Shown: positions 15,934-26,477, numbered from the stretch's first letter. The stretch is 64,000 bases of DNA from Fidelibacterota bacterium SCGC AAA298-D23 (GCA_000402655.1 AQSI01000001.1:62001-126000), one strand, 5' to 3'. Notes: generated from the sequence alone by a model not told the origin. A program made the numbers and translations.

Positions 15934-18900
15934 TATCCTCTTATTGCAACATTTAAGTTAATACCAAAATCTCTATCAATTCTTCTTCCAGTGAGGCGGG
16001 TATCGGTTTGTCTATATTCATAAAATAAACTTCCAGTTATATCATCTGTTAATGTATAAGTAATTCTTAAAACACTTTTTTGAGTATTTGTAAAATTTTG
16101 TTCCACAAAATTAATTTTATCCTTTGATCCCTCTTCTGTTTTATTTGAAAAGTCTAAGTTTAAGCTAATATTCATATTATTTCTTAGATAAATATTTCTT
16201 TCAGAAAATGGAAGGGGAAAACGAATTCCTTTTGAAAAATTATATGTCAATGTCGCAAGAATACTGTTATCAGAAATATATGTTAAACCGTTTGCAACTT
16301 CATCTAATGTATGGGTTATATTACTCCTTAAATTTGTTGAAATTCCATTATTAAATGTAGTGCTAATTCCAATCAAAGGTGAAAATGACCTTGATATCCT
16401 TGAGAATTGTAAATAATCATCATTACCATTTTCAAAAGATGAGATGTTGAAAAGATTTATAGGCATGATGCCTTGTTCATTAAACTTCCATGATAAATTT
16501 TGCTTACCAGAAAAAGAATGTTCTAATGACATTGAACTAACATATGGCTTTATAAAACTAATCTTTTCAAGCCCGCCAACTCTAAAAGACCAATTTGAAA
16601 ATGGAAATCCTTTTGATAAATAACTTCCAAATCCAATATAATCTCTTGTGGTCGAACGAATATCTATATTATATCCATTGATATTAGATGATACACTTTC
16701 ATTAAAGGAAATCATTAATGATGATTGAGGATTAAATCGTATACCTGTTCTGGCTGAAAATGATTTTTTTATATCTTCATTACCTGTATTCAACCCAACT
16801 TCGGAGATTGAATCTAATCCAAGATCATCCTTAAACCCTAGACGATATGATAGTGGAATTTTGCCATCTATTCCATTAGAAATCTTTGTGGTTATATTAG
16901 TAATATTGATTGTAAGAGGCTCAATCTTCTTGGATTCATTATATATTCTTTCAAGAGCAAAATTATTTTCAAGAGACTTTTTTTGATCCTTTTGAAGATT
17001 CTTTTTGTCTTCCTTCTTATTTTCATCTTCGGCGTCAAAACTTGCTAATCCTCTGGACCTCGTTCGTGATGGCGTCTTTGTTGATTCTCTCTTTGAAACC
17101 GGGGTATAAAATATTTCTATAACTTCTGTTGGAGATATAGAAAAATTAACACCTGAATTTCTTACTAAATTTAAATTTGCTGCGTCATATATACCATTTC
17201 TAGGCTGAATCCACGCATAATTTGTATTATATGTGAAATTAGGTTTAAACCAACTCAGCCATTGAGGGCTAAAAGTGTAGTTTAAAGTTTCATTAATATT
17301 TGTTAATGCACCAACTTTTAGTTGATTTAAAACTTCGTCTCGGTAATCTGACATGTCACTTTTAATATTTTTTGTATAATTCAATTGAGTATTATCGAAT
17401 ACCTTATAATTAACAGTAAATCTTCTTTCTAGTCCCAAACTAAAATCTTCAATTAGTTCAGAATTCCTTCTTGATATTTTTTCAGATAGGTTTCTGTTTA
17501 CGCGAATTCCGGTTGTAAATGTTGATGGTGTGTAAAAGAATCTTGTTTCACTCAATTTCTCTCCAATGATTGGGAAATTCTCAGTCCACTTAAAGGCCTC
17601 AATATAATTATCACTTGGAAATCTTAAATTATAATCAACATTAGTATTTATCTTGTTAACATCTACTGACTCCATAATTGAGTCAGATTTTTTTTGAGTT
17701 GAAACATTAAATCCTGCGCTAAGGTTATCTACTGAATATTTAATAAATGGGTTTTCCGACTTAACCCTCTTTGAAATTTTACCTGTAAGATTGATTGTTG
17801 AAGATTTTACCATTACAGAATCTGGAGGAGAATTATTTGTTCTTATATCTGTTCCTGGAAAATATTTTGGTGAGTTATTAATTAAATTATAGCTAGTGGT
17901 TACAGGAAAAGAAATTCCAAGGGAGCTAGGGAAGAAGTTACCAAGCTGAAAATTGTTATTAAAAGTAAAATTTTCTACAGTCTGATTTGTTCCAATTCTT
18001 TCTTGAAGAACGTGAAAGTCTGCATCCTTTCTACTATAAGTAAATGTGCTTTGACTTAAGTCAGATAGATTAAATTTTGACTTAAGTCTTACTGCAGTTC
18101 CTGTTTCTTTTTTTACACCACTCAGCCTAAGTTCATCTAACCAAATTTCACCAGTTATGGGGTGATCAGAATCATTTTCTACCCCAACAATAAAATATTG
18201 TAATCTTGAAAGAGAAGGGTTTCCAATAATTTCAACATTTTTATAAATAGCACTGTTGTCATCAATGAAACTATACTCCTTATAGCTTAATGAATCAGTA
18301 AATGAATCATTTGAATTGAGTAAATTAATGGTATCATCAGTTTCATTTTTTAGCGAAGTGAGCCAATTAAGATCTAAATCAATTTCATTTCTTTTTAATT
18401 CTTCATCCCAATTATCATATACAGGTTTAGTAATTTTATAATACTCATCGCCGTTACCGAATTGAATGAAAAATTTTAAATCAGTTTCCTCATTTGAAGC
18501 AAAATCACTATTTCCGTATACAAACATTTTCATGCGATCATACATTAGATAACTTTGACCCTTTTTTTCATCCATTGCTAGAATTTTTTTTGCCGCACCC
18601 TTGTAATTAGGATCTAGATTTTCAAATTGCAATACCAACGATTGTTCTTTTGATCTAATTTGATTTATCTCGTCATATTCACCAAAAACCCCTTTTGGTG
18701 GTACATAATTTGGATTATCTTCATCATTGATTACTGAAACTATGAATGTGCTATCCTGTACTGTGTAAGATTCAGTATCTGCAAGTGATGTTCCAAGTTC
18801 TTGCCAAGCATTACCAACTAATTCAATTTTAGCAATTTCTAATTTAGTTTCTTCCGTGATACCAGATACAACTAATCTCACAGATTTTATTTCACTTAAA

Positions 18901-21900
18901 GATATGTCCTGGATTTTATCAAAATGGCTTAATGGAACTCTAATTAATTTCCAACCTGTTTTTATACCATCTACTTCAGTTGAACCTGCAACATAAGTGC
19001 TATCATTTAAAGATATTGTTTTAGTAAAGTAGTCATTGGTTCTATCTAAAAATCCTGACTTATCTAAATCTTCAGTATCAGGATATTTACCACCTGTTTG
19101 AATTCTGTCACCTGTACCATTTCCTTCCGTACCATTGACTTTTTCATAATTTGAACTACCTTCTGAATAATCCCAATCATCTCCATTAGGATCATTTGAA
19201 TCGACATCTAAAGAGGCATTTATTAATTCGGTTTCTCCATTTGCAAAATATTCAAGGTAAGAAAGTCCTGATGGATCCAAACATCCTCCAAAACCATCTT
19301 CATATTCATTAAAACAACCATCTAACCCAGTATCTTCATTTTCTTCCAAAAATCCATTTCCTAGTGCCAACCCAGCTTCAGGTACATCTTCAGTATTCAA
19401 AATACCATTTCCATTATAATCTTCACTAATTTTTCCTAAATCAATTGTTAAATTTCCTTCATCACCCCTTAGCCAAATTTCAAAAAATCTTGTTCTTGTT
19501 TGATCATAATCTCCTATGAACATCGGAGTTATAATGCCTGCCCACAACGAGTCTGGATCAACTGACGATTGAAATTCTTTTGGCTTGTATTTTAAAACCA
19601 AAACATCCGTTGTAAGATTTTGTGCTCTTTGTGATGTAGAAACATTAGGCCAAATATTATTAGTAAGTACCTGAGAATAGGGATTATACCAAAACATATT
19701 TAATCTATTTCTTTGGTCATACTCCTGGTTGTTAGATATATTGATAGGTGCAGAGGAAATATTCCAAAAACGTCTCAAAATTGAAGGATTTGTTACTCTT
19801 TTTGATCCTTCAAAATCGTCAATGAAAGCTACCCCGTTACCATCTCCTGTCCTAGGATTTGATATTGAATTTGGATTAGGTAAAACTTGTGCTATCTCAC
19901 CTTCAATTGAAAAGTTTGATAACTTATTAGCATTTAAAAAACTAAATTGATTTAATCGAGCAGATAAATTATCTAAATCCTTTTCATATCTACCATTAAT
20001 ATCCCAGATGAAATTTTGAATTGGTTCATAGCCTACTTCAACTTTTTTGTTTACAATATCTTGATCATAATAAAGAGCTGTAAGTCCTAAAAATGACTTT
20101 TCATCAAAATCAATTTGTGCTCTAGAACCAACCATAATTTTTCTATCAAACGTAACAAGATCATGTTTATCATAAGAAATCTCTAAATCACTATTTGGAT
20201 CAATATCTCCTGTTAGCATTATTATTCCGGAAAAATAATCAATTTGATAATCGGTACCTTTTTCAAGCTTTTCGCCATTTGAAAGTATTTCTTCACTTCC
20301 TTCAACCAAGGTGAAACCTAAACTAATAGTTGATTTAGGATTAGTATAATTAGCGTTAATTGTGAATCTTGAATCTCCAGTGTATTCTGTTCTATTAGAA
20401 GTAGTATACATTTTTCCTTGCTGTAAAAACTCTGATAATTCGCTATTATCATTACCCCCATTAATAACATCATTTGAAACAAATGGTAATAAAGCAGGTA
20501 GATGAATTTCTCCGGTTACCAAATTAACTATATTTGGGTTATTGTAATCAATAACTTCATCAGGTGATGAGGCTCCTGATTGATTAAAACTATCTAATCC
20601 AAAAAGATTTAAGAATGTGCTACCATTTTCAGTTCTATCGCTTACTGGCGTTGAAAAATTATCAGTAATATTTACTTCAAGACTCTGGGAATCAACATTG
20701 GTTGAACCCATTGAATAAACATTTTTAAACATTAAATCCCATGCTGGATGATTTGGATGTGATGATTGAGCTTTAATCATTTTAAGAGTTAACGTTGGAT
20801 TTTCAATAGAAACTCCTTCACCTATTTGAACGATTATTTGTCCTGTATTTCTATCTGCAAGTTGATAATGGGCAGCAATGATTTCATTCTGTAAAGAACT
20901 TTGCATTCTTATAAATCCTAAATCTTCATTGATACTATAATCTGTACCTCTATCTAATTTAATGAAAGCTCCCTCCTTACTTTCATCCGCAAATTCTGAT
21001 GTATTATTAGGATTTATATAGGCAATTCCAGGATCTGCTTGTGGATTATTTGATGCATCAATCTTATATAATTCAAAGTTTTTAACAACAACATTTCCAA
21101 TTGGGTGTAAACCATTGACAAGAGGATAATAAGATGGTATTGCTAGAGTAAAACCACTTTCATCAATTGTATCAGTTGAACCATTTCTAAACCATTCATG
21201 AATGAAGAAGTAAAGATTTTTTTTATAGTCATAATCTTGAATTTGATTTTCTTTTAATTCTGAAGTTCCTCTGTATCTTTGAGACTGTTTTTTGGTCTTT
21301 TCTAAAGAAGCAATACTAGTAATGTTTACTGGTCCAAGCTTTGATAATGCCTTAACCCCAAATAAGCCATTATTTTTCCCAGAAAAAGTTACAAATTCTG
21401 TTGAAGGTAATGACAAAGAAATATTTCCCATCTCCAGTCTTTGTAAAATATCATCCTCTTCTCCCTGATAATCAACTCTAATAGTATTTTCCCAATCAAA
21501 ATCACGTTCTGAATTTTGATCTAAAGATACAGTGATACGTTCTCCAACTTTTCCCTGTACATTAAGTTGCTGCTTTTGATCAAATTTAAAATTTGTTTTT
21601 TCTTGTTCCCTGTAAGAGGAGCGTACTAGCTCTTGATCTTGATTGACTAACTTACCTGATAAATTAATGTTACCTTGAACCCTTAAAGATGCTCTTCCCA
21701 AAGCACCTAAATCTATATCTGCAATCTGCATAAATCTGTCTGTTTTTTTATCGATGGTAGTATCTGATGCAGCTATAGAAAAAGGTTTAGAAAGGTTAAA
21801 TTTCTGATTTGAAGAAATTAAAAAATTAATATAATTATCAAAAGTTGAGACATAAGGAAGTGAGGTATTTGTATTTAATATTCTTTCATTTATTATGATT

Positions 21901-22103
21901 TTATCAAAAGATGAATTAAAAGAAACATTATATTCTAAAAATTTTTTATCAACTTTGAAGATTCCTATAGGATAATTTGATATATCACTGAGTGAATAAT
22001 TTGTTTTTTTAGAATTGATGAAAGGATCAAACGTAATTTCTTTTACAATGCTATTGCTAAAAAGAACTCCAATCAAACAAACAAAGATGATCAGCTTCTT
22101 CAT
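15933..22103 (-). CDS. sprA: SprA, giant outer-membrane translocon of type IX secretion
   Basis: A 2056-residue protein with a signal peptide (MKKLIIFVCLIGVLFSNS). SprA forms the 36-strand outer-membrane channel of the type IX secretion system. It is recognised by size, by the N-terminal beta-rich part with LRVQGNINLSGKLVNQDQ and GKVGERITVSLDQNSERDF, and by the mid-region LNMFWYNPYSQVLTN. Long strand-rich C-terminal sequence ends in a charged strand. Around residues 870-1000 lie several D-x-N-x-D-like acidic segments (DYNGNGILNTEDV, DLDKSGFLDRTNDYF) that may bind calcium. It stands three bases after rdgB and shares a base with the M28 gene. Other T9SS genes are not in the window. Confidence 0.9.
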   Translation of the reverse strand: MKKLIIFVCLIGVLFSNSIVKEITFDPFINSKKTNYSLSDISNYPIGIFKVDKKFLEYNVSFNSSFDKIIINERILNTNTSLPYVSTFDNYINFLISSNQKFNLSKPFSIAASDTTIDKKTDRFMQIADIDLGALGRASLRVQGNINLSGKLVNQDQELVRSSYREQEKTNFKFDQKQQLNVQGKVGERITVSLDQNSERDFDWENTIRVDYQGEEDDILQRLEMGNISLSLPSTEFVTFSGKNNGLFGVKALSKLGPVNITSIASLEKTKKQSQRYRGTSELKENQIQDYDYKKNLYFFIHEWFRNGSTDTIDESGFTLAIPSYYPLVNGLHPIGNVVVKNFELYKIDASNNPQADPGIAYINPNNTSEFADESKEGAFIKLDRGTDYSINEDLGFIRMQSSLQNEIIAAHYQLADRNTGQIIVQIGEGVSIENPTLTLKMIKAQSSHPNHPAWDLMFKNVYSMGSTNVDSQSLEVNITDNFSTPVSDRTENGSTFLNLFGLDSFNQSGASSPDEVIDYNNPNIVNLVTGEIHLPALLPFVSNDVINGGNDNSELSEFLQQGKMYTTSNRTEYTGDSRFTINANYTNPKSTISLGFTLVEGSEEILSNGEKLEKGTDYQIDYFSGIIMLTGDIDPNSDLEISYDKHDLVTFDRKIMVGSRAQIDFDEKSFLGLTALYYDQDIVNKKVEVGYEPIQNFIWDINGRYEKDLDNLSARLNQFSFLNANKLSNFSIEGEIAQVLPNPNSISNPRTGDGNGVAFIDDFEGSKRVTNPSILRRFWNISSAPINISNNQEYDQRNRLNMFWYNPYSQVLTNNIWPNVSTSQRAQNLTTDVLVLKYKPKEFQSSVDPDSLWAGIITPMFIGDYDQTRTRFFEIWLRGDEGNLTIDLGKISEDYNGNGILNTEDVPEAGLALGNGFLEENEDTGLDGCFNEYEDGFGGCLDPSGLSYLEYFANGETELINASLDVDSNDPNGDDWDYSEGSSNYEKVNGTEGNGTGDRIQTGGKYPDTEDLDKSGFLDRTNDYFTKTISLNDSTYVAGSTEVDGIKTGWKLIRVPLSHFDKIQDISLSEIKSVRLVVSGITEETKLEIAKIELVGNAWQELGTSLADTESYTVQDSTFIVSVINDEDNPNYVPPKGVFGEYDEINQIRSKEQSLVLQFENLDPNYKGAAKKILAMDEKKGQSYLMYDRMKMFVYGNSDFASNEETDLKFFIQFGNGDEYYKITKPVYDNWDEELKRNEIDLDLNWLTSLKNETDDTINLLNSNDSFTDSLSYKEYSFIDDNSAIYKNVEIIGNPSLSRLQYFIVGVENDSDHPITGEIWLDELRLSGVKKETGTAVRLKSKFNLSDLSQSTFTYSRKDADFHVLQERIGTNQTVENFTFNNNFQLGNFFPSSLGISFPVTTSYNLINNSPKYFPGTDIRTNNSPPDSVMVKSSTINLTGKISKRVKSENPFIKYSVDNLSAGFNVSTQKKSDSIMESVDVNKINTNVDYNLRFPSDNYIEAFKWTENFPIIGEKLSETRFFYTPSTFTTGIRVNRNLSEKISRRNSELIEDFSLGLERRFTVNYKVFDNTQLNYTKNIKSDMSDYRDEVLNQLKVGALTNINETLNYTFSPQWLSWFKPNFTYNTNYAWIQPRNGIYDAANLNLVRNSGVNFSISPTEVIEIFYTPVSKRESTKTPSRTRSRGLASFDAEDENKKEDKKNLQKDQKKSLENNFALERIYNESKKIEPLTINITNITTKISNGIDGKIPLSYRLGFKDDLGLDSISEVGLNTGNEDIKKSFSARTGIRFNPQSSLMISFNESVSSNINGYNIDIRSTTRDYIGFGSYLSKGFPFSNWSFRVGGLEKISFIKPYVSSMSLEHSFSGKQNLSWKFNEQGIMPINLFNISSFENGNDDYLQFSRISRSFSPLIGISTTFNNGISTNLRSNITHTLDEVANGLTYISDNSILATLTYNFSKGIRFPLPFSERNIYLRNNMNISLNLDFSNKTEEGSKDKINFVEQNFTNTQKSVLRITYTLTDDITGSLFYEYRQTDTRLTGRRIDRDFGINLNVAIRG

Positions 22104-22106
22104 TTA

Positions 22107-22694
22107 TTATAAGTCTCTAATTTTTGTCACAAACTTCTTAATAGCTAGTCCTCTGTGACTAATGTTATTTTTTTGTTTATTATTCATTTGAGCAAGTGTC
22201 ATATTAAACTTTTCAGAAAAGAAAATTGGATCATATCCGAAACCATTACTTCCAACTTTACTCTTTGTAATTTTGCCCTCTAAAACGCCTTCCACATGAA
22301 AATCATTAATTCCATCAACATATGATATTATTGTACGAAACCTTGCTGTTCGTAGGTGACTTTCAACACCTTCTAAGTTTTGTAATAGTTTTTGCATATT
22401 GTCTTCATAAGTAGCTTTATTTCCTGCATATCTTGCAGTATATAGTCCAGGATCTCCGTTTAAAGCATCAACTTCTAAAATTGTATCATCTGCAACTGAA
22501 GCAATTTTACTGAAATTGAAGCAAGCCCTTGACTTTATAAACGAATTTTCTTCGATAGTGTTTCCATCTTCAATTATTTCTCCAATTTCAGGAAAATCTT
22601 TTAAAGATAGAATATTATCAAAAAACGGTTGAATCTTTATAGAAATTTCAGATATTTTGTGTTTATTTGAAGAAGCTATAACAATTTTTTTCAC
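22107..22694 (-). CDS. rdgB: dITP/XTP pyrophosphatase (RdgB/HAM1)
   Basis: A 195-residue member of the Ham1 family, which hydrolyses non-canonical purine triphosphates (dITP, XTP) to monophosphates and keeps them out of DNA. Motifs: IVIASSNKHKISEI (substrate/phosphate-binding SxNxxK), FIKSRACFNFS, VADDTILEVDALNGDPGLYTARYAG split over residues 66-90, and the C-terminal GYDPIFF and SHRGLA. Length is normal. It is the first gene of the sprA operon (three-base gap), divergent from tRNA-Phe. That a nucleotide-sanitation gene heads the operon is probably only shared transcription. Confidence 0.96.
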   Translation of the reverse strand: MKKIVIASSNKHKISEISIKIQPFFDNILSLKDFPEIGEIIEDGNTIEENSFIKSRACFNFSKIASVADDTILEVDALNGDPGLYTARYAGNKATYEDNMQKLLQNLEGVESHLRTARFRTIISYVDGINDFHVEGVLEGKITKSKVGSNGFGYDPIFFSEKFNMTLAQMNNKQKNNISHRGLAIKKFVTKIRDL

Positions 22695-22764
22695 TTCTTA
22701 AACTAAGAAATATTTATGTGTTTTTTAAATAACTAATATTGCTTAGCTTTTCGAACATTTTATA

Positions 22765-22837
<73 letters not shown>

Positions 22838-22846
22838 CTTTCAGTT

Positions 22847-23380
22847 ATGAATTTGGATAAAAAAAATATATTACTTTTAGTATTAGTTGTACTTTTCATT
22901 GTATTTATTGGTTCGTTCTTAAGACAACCTAAAATTTATACTTTCTATAAAGAACAATTTGTACCAAGTGATATGGATACTGTTTTTGAATTTTTTTCTA
23001 GACCTGAAAACCTTGAAAAAATTACTCCAACATCAATGGGTTTTAATATTATAACACCATCTCCAATTGAAATGAAAGAAGGTGCTATAATCGATTATAC
23101 TGTCAAAATTATGGGAGTTCCAATGCGGTGGAGAACAATGATTACAAGCTATAAGAAAAACGAATATTTTGTTGATGAACAATTAAAGGGTCCTTATAGC
23201 TATTGGCACCATAGGCATTCATTCAAAGAAGTTGAAGGTGGTGTACTAATCATTGATGAAATTACTTATGCTCTACCCATCCAAGCGTTTAGAAAAATTG
23301 TACATCCAGTCCTCATTAAGCCTCAAATAGAGCAAATCTTTAATTTCAGATTTAAAACTATTCAAGATAAATTCAAATAA
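22847..23380 (+). CDS. Membrane-anchored SRPBCC-domain protein
   Basis: A 177-residue protein. The open frame runs back into tRNA-Phe, but the ATG at 22847 gives a natural N-terminus, a hydrophobic anchor at about residues 7-25. The rest is a START/SRPBCC-like ligand-binding domain: FVPSDMDTVFEFFSRPENLEKI, then PMRWRTMITSYKKNEYFVDE (shown in part) and a YSYWHHRHSF stretch typical of the SRPBCC proteins annotated as cell-division-inhibitor-like. It probably binds a small hydrophobic ligand. No ribosome-binding site is visible in the nine-base leader. It overlaps the DUF2878 gene by one base. Confidence 0.75.
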   Translation: MNLDKKNILLLVLVVLFIVFIGSFLRQPKIYTFYKEQFVPSDMDTVFEFFSRPENLEKITPTSMGFNIITPSPIEMKEGAIIDYTVKIMGVPMRWRTMITSYKKNEYFVDEQLKGPYSYWHHRHSFKEVEGGVLIIDEITYALPIQAFRKIVHPVLIKPQIEQIFNFRFKTIQDKFK

Positions 23381-23916
23381 TGATTAATTACATTCTTTCA
23401 AAATCAAACATATTAATTAATTATGTTGGATTCACTATTGTTTGGTTTTCATGTGTATACAGCGGTGCGCAAGGAAATCCAATTATTGCCATTATACCTA
23501 CCTTTATTTTTTTATTATTACATTTCTCAATTGTTACAGATCATTTAAAACAAGAAATCCAATTGATAATCATATCTATCATTCTTGGACTGGTTGTGGA
23601 CTCCACTTTTTCTTTACTTGGGTTTGTGCAGTACAACGGTACGTTAGATTTCGCGCCAAATCTAGCACCGCTATGGATAATTTGTATGTGGGCAGGTTTT
23701 ACAGCTCAGATAAATCATGTGATGAAATTTTTGATTGGTAAATATACACTGATTTGTTTCTATGGATTACTAGCACCTTTAGCATATATTGCTGGGGAAG
23801 GCATTGGTGCAGCAATAGTTGAAGATACTTATCTATCTTATGGTTTTATAAGCATAGCTTGGTCGATAAGTTTATTATCTTTATTCAAAATTTCAGAAAA
23901 CCTCATGAGTAAATAA
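23380..23916 (+). CDS. DUF2878-family integral membrane protein
   Basis: A 178-residue protein with about five or six hydrophobic helices. The pattern NYVGFTIVWFSCVYSGAQG at the start and LAPLWIICMWAGFTAQI in the middle fit DUF2878, a family of unknown function in the cytoplasmic membrane. It is often found near lipid-modifying genes, including DUF1295 proteins (one is encoded at 30.7 kb here). Its start shares a base with the preceding stop (TAATG), and it ends one base before the outer-membrane efflux gene, so it may be co-expressed with the RND system. Confidence 0.72.
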   Translation: MINYILSKSNILINYVGFTIVWFSCVYSGAQGNPIIAIIPTFIFLLLHFSIVTDHLKQEIQLIIISIILGLVVDSTFSLLGFVQYNGTLDFAPNLAPLWIICMWAGFTAQINHVMKFLIGKYTLICFYGLLAPLAYIAGEGIGAAIVEDTYLSYGFISIAWSISLLSLFKISENLMSK

Positions 23917-23917
23917 A

Positions 23918-25342
23918 ATGAGTAGAATTATTCTTTTAATTACATTATTTATTTTTGGTTGTGCATCACAAAAACCAATTGAACCCAATCAAGTCGTAGA
24001 TTTTGATGTTCCTGAGAAATGGGAGGTTAATATTTCACAGAATTTAGATTTTGATCAAAAATGGTGGAATATTTTTGATGATGATAATCTTAATTCATTT
24101 GTGGTTGAATTCATGGATGAAAATATTAATCTCGAAAAAGCAATGCTTAATACTAGAAAAGCCAAGCAAGCTTCAGTTATAGCAACAGGTAGCTTATTGC
24201 CTTCAATTTCTATAAGTAGTGGTGTCGTAGAATCAGAACAGAATACTGCTGGTATCCCCACAGTATTTTCAGCCTTATTAGGTCAATCATCAGATGAAGT
24301 AACTGTATTCACTCAAGAAAATTATAACTTATCTCTTGGTACTCAATGGGAAATTGATTTATGGGGTAAACTTCGTCAAGGAAGAATTGCAACTAAACAA
24401 CAATATTTATCTGCTAAGTATTTTGAAGATTTCCTTAAGCTTTCACTTACTGCTGAAGCATCTAAACTTTACTTTGCAATAATAGAAGCAGAGCAAGTTT
24501 TAAACAACGCATCAAAAAAACTTAAGAATGCAGAAACTATTTTTGAGTTATACTCTTTACGCTACAACAAAGGGAGTATTTCCATACAAGCGTATCAACA
24601 ATCAAAAATAATATTTAATGCTACAAAATCTGATTATAATAACAAACTTTTAATGGTCAATTCTCTTAAAAGAGAAGCTAGACTACTTGTAAAAGACTAT
24701 CCTTCAACAGAATTTTTAGTTAATAATAATTTTCCTAAAAAATTACCAAGTATTCCAAATACTCTTCCTGCAGATATTGTAAAAAGAAGACCAGATCTAA
24801 TTTCTCAACAATATAATCTACTTGCTAATAAAGCATTAGACAGACAAGCGCTTCTTACTTTATTCCCAACATTCAGTCTTAGTGGAAGCTATGGAAGCTC
24901 GTCAAATGATTTAGAAGACTTAACGAATGAAGATTTTTCAGTATGGAATAGAGGATTAAACGTTTTTATGCCAGTATTTAATGCAGGAAAACTTATTGCA
25001 AATAAAAGATTGGCTAAATCTAACAGGGAAATTGCAATGCTTGATTTTGTTAATGCTCTGTTAACTGCATATAAAGAAATAGAAAGTGGATTTGAATCTG
25101 ACTTGACTTCAAATCAAGCTTTAGAAATAATTAATGAAAATATTATTTTATCTGAAAATATTTACAATACAACTTTTGATGGATTCACGAAAGGATCTTC
25201 ATCATTTGAAGATGCTATTAATGCCAATAATGCACTTTATGATAATCTTGATTTAAAAGCTCGATTAGAAAAAGTTCGCATAGAACAAAGAATAAATTTA
25301 ATTTTAGCTCTTGGCGGAGGGTTTAACATAACAAATGATTAA
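23918..25342 (+). CDS. RND efflux outer-membrane lipoprotein (TolC/NodT family)
   Basis: A 474-residue outer-membrane factor with a lipoprotein signal ending FIFGC (Cys 15). The mature start has the NodT-type WWNIFDDDNLN segment and long alpha-helical barrel repeats, with internal duplication around the LPSISISSG and LFPTFSLSGSYG stretches. Residues TLPADIVKRRPDLISQQYNL are the family hallmark before the second repeat. It forms the exit duct for the MFP and RND proteins encoded immediately downstream (its end overlaps the MFP start by eight bases). Substrate is unknown. Confidence 0.92.
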   Translation: MSRIILLITLFIFGCASQKPIEPNQVVDFDVPEKWEVNISQNLDFDQKWWNIFDDDNLNSFVVEFMDENINLEKAMLNTRKAKQASVIATGSLLPSISISSGVVESEQNTAGIPTVFSALLGQSSDEVTVFTQENYNLSLGTQWEIDLWGKLRQGRIATKQQYLSAKYFEDFLKLSLTAEASKLYFAIIEAEQVLNNASKKLKNAETIFELYSLRYNKGSISIQAYQQSKIIFNATKSDYNNKLLMVNSLKREARLLVKDYPSTEFLVNNNFPKKLPSIPNTLPADIVKRRPDLISQQYNLLANKALDRQALLTLFPTFSLSGSYGSSSNDLEDLTNEDFSVWNRGLNVFMPVFNAGKLIANKRLAKSNREIAMLDFVNALLTAYKEIESGFESDLTSNQALEIINENIILSENIYNTTFDGFTKGSSSFEDAINANNALYDNLDLKARLEKVRIEQRINLILALGGGFNITND

Positions 25343-26477
25343 AAAATTAAAACCTTTATTTATTTTATTGGGAGCATTTGCTTTATCGTATTTGCTCTGG
25401 TTTCTAGGACAAGTTCAGCCTGATCCAGTTGAAGAATTACCTCCACCAGATGTTATTATTGAAATTTTAACACCAAAAGATTTTCAAGTTCAAATAAGTT
25501 CAAATGGTACAACAACCCCCCTTACTCAAACAGTGTTAACTGCAGAAGTAGGTGGTGAAGTTATTTATCGTTCAAAAAAGTTTGCAGAAGGTGCATCAGT
25601 TATTGAAGGTGAAATTTTAGCAAAAATTGATGACACAGATTTACAACTTCAATACAAAAATGCCTTATTACAATTGGCGAATGCTGAAGTTCAATATTCT
25701 CTACAATTAGCCGAAGCTGAAGTTGCAAAAGAAGCTTGGGATAAAATTGGTGATGGAGTTGCAAGTGATTTGACTCTCAAAAAACCACAATTGAAACAAG
25801 CAGAAGCTTTCTTAGAGGTTGCAAAAGCACAAGTAAGTTCTGCAGCAAAAAAATTAAATAAAACCGAGATTATTGCTCCATATGCTGGAAGAATTCAAAA
25901 TGTTAATATTGACCTGGGGACTACTATTATTCCTGGTCAACCAGTTGGAGCAATGTATACATCAAGTGAAATTGAAATTACATTAGCTGTGAAAGATAAT
26001 GATTTACAATTTTTAAGTATTCCAATGGATGGAAGAAAACTTAATCCAAGTGAACAAGCATCGGTAGTAATCGAAAGTTTTTACAAAGGAAAAACTCAAT
26101 CTTGGAAAGGTAAACTTGAGAGAGTTGACGGGGTTATAGATCCTGTAACAAGAATGATTAATCTTATAGCGGTCTTTAAAAACGACTTTATTGAATCAGA
26201 TAAACCTAATCTTCCTATTGGCCTTTTTGTTGAAGCAAAAATTGATGGCATTACATTAAAAAATATTTTTGAAATTCCAATTAATTCTATTTCAGAAGAC
26301 AATGAAGTATATATTGTTGACAAAGATAATCAACTCGAGTTAAGAGAATTAACCATTTTAAAAAAATATAGTGAATTTGTGATTATTAAGGATGGATTAA
26401 AAGCTGGGGAGAGGATTGTTACTTCAAAACTTTCTACAGCTTCGAACGGAATTAAAGTTAACCCAGTTTATAAATAA
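25335..26477 (+). CDS. RND efflux periplasmic adaptor (membrane fusion protein)
   Basis: A 380-residue adaptor with one N-terminal membrane anchor, a proline-rich linker (VEELPPPDV), a lipoyl-type half (GGEVIYRSKKFAEGASVIEG), an alpha-helical hairpin at about 95-175, the second lipoyl half (IIAPYAGRIQNVNID) and a beta-barrel/membrane-proximal part to the C-terminus. It links the inner-membrane RND pump to the TolC-like channel. It is overlapped by the OMF gene at its start and shares one base with the RND gene (TAATG). No specific substrate can be read from the sequence. Confidence 0.93.
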   Translation: MIKKLKPLFILLGAFALSYLLWFLGQVQPDPVEELPPPDVIIEILTPKDFQVQISSNGTTTPLTQTVLTAEVGGEVIYRSKKFAEGASVIEGEILAKIDDTDLQLQYKNALLQLANAEVQYSLQLAEAEVAKEAWDKIGDGVASDLTLKKPQLKQAEAFLEVAKAQVSSAAKKLNKTEIIAPYAGRIQNVNIDLGTTIIPGQPVGAMYTSSEIEITLAVKDNDLQFLSIPMDGRKLNPSEQASVVIESFYKGKTQSWKGKLERVDGVIDPVTRMINLIAVFKNDFIESDKPNLPIGLFVEAKIDGITLKNIFEIPINSISEDNEVYIVDKDNQLELRELTILKKYSEFVIIKDGLKAGERIVTSKLSTASNGIKVNPVYK

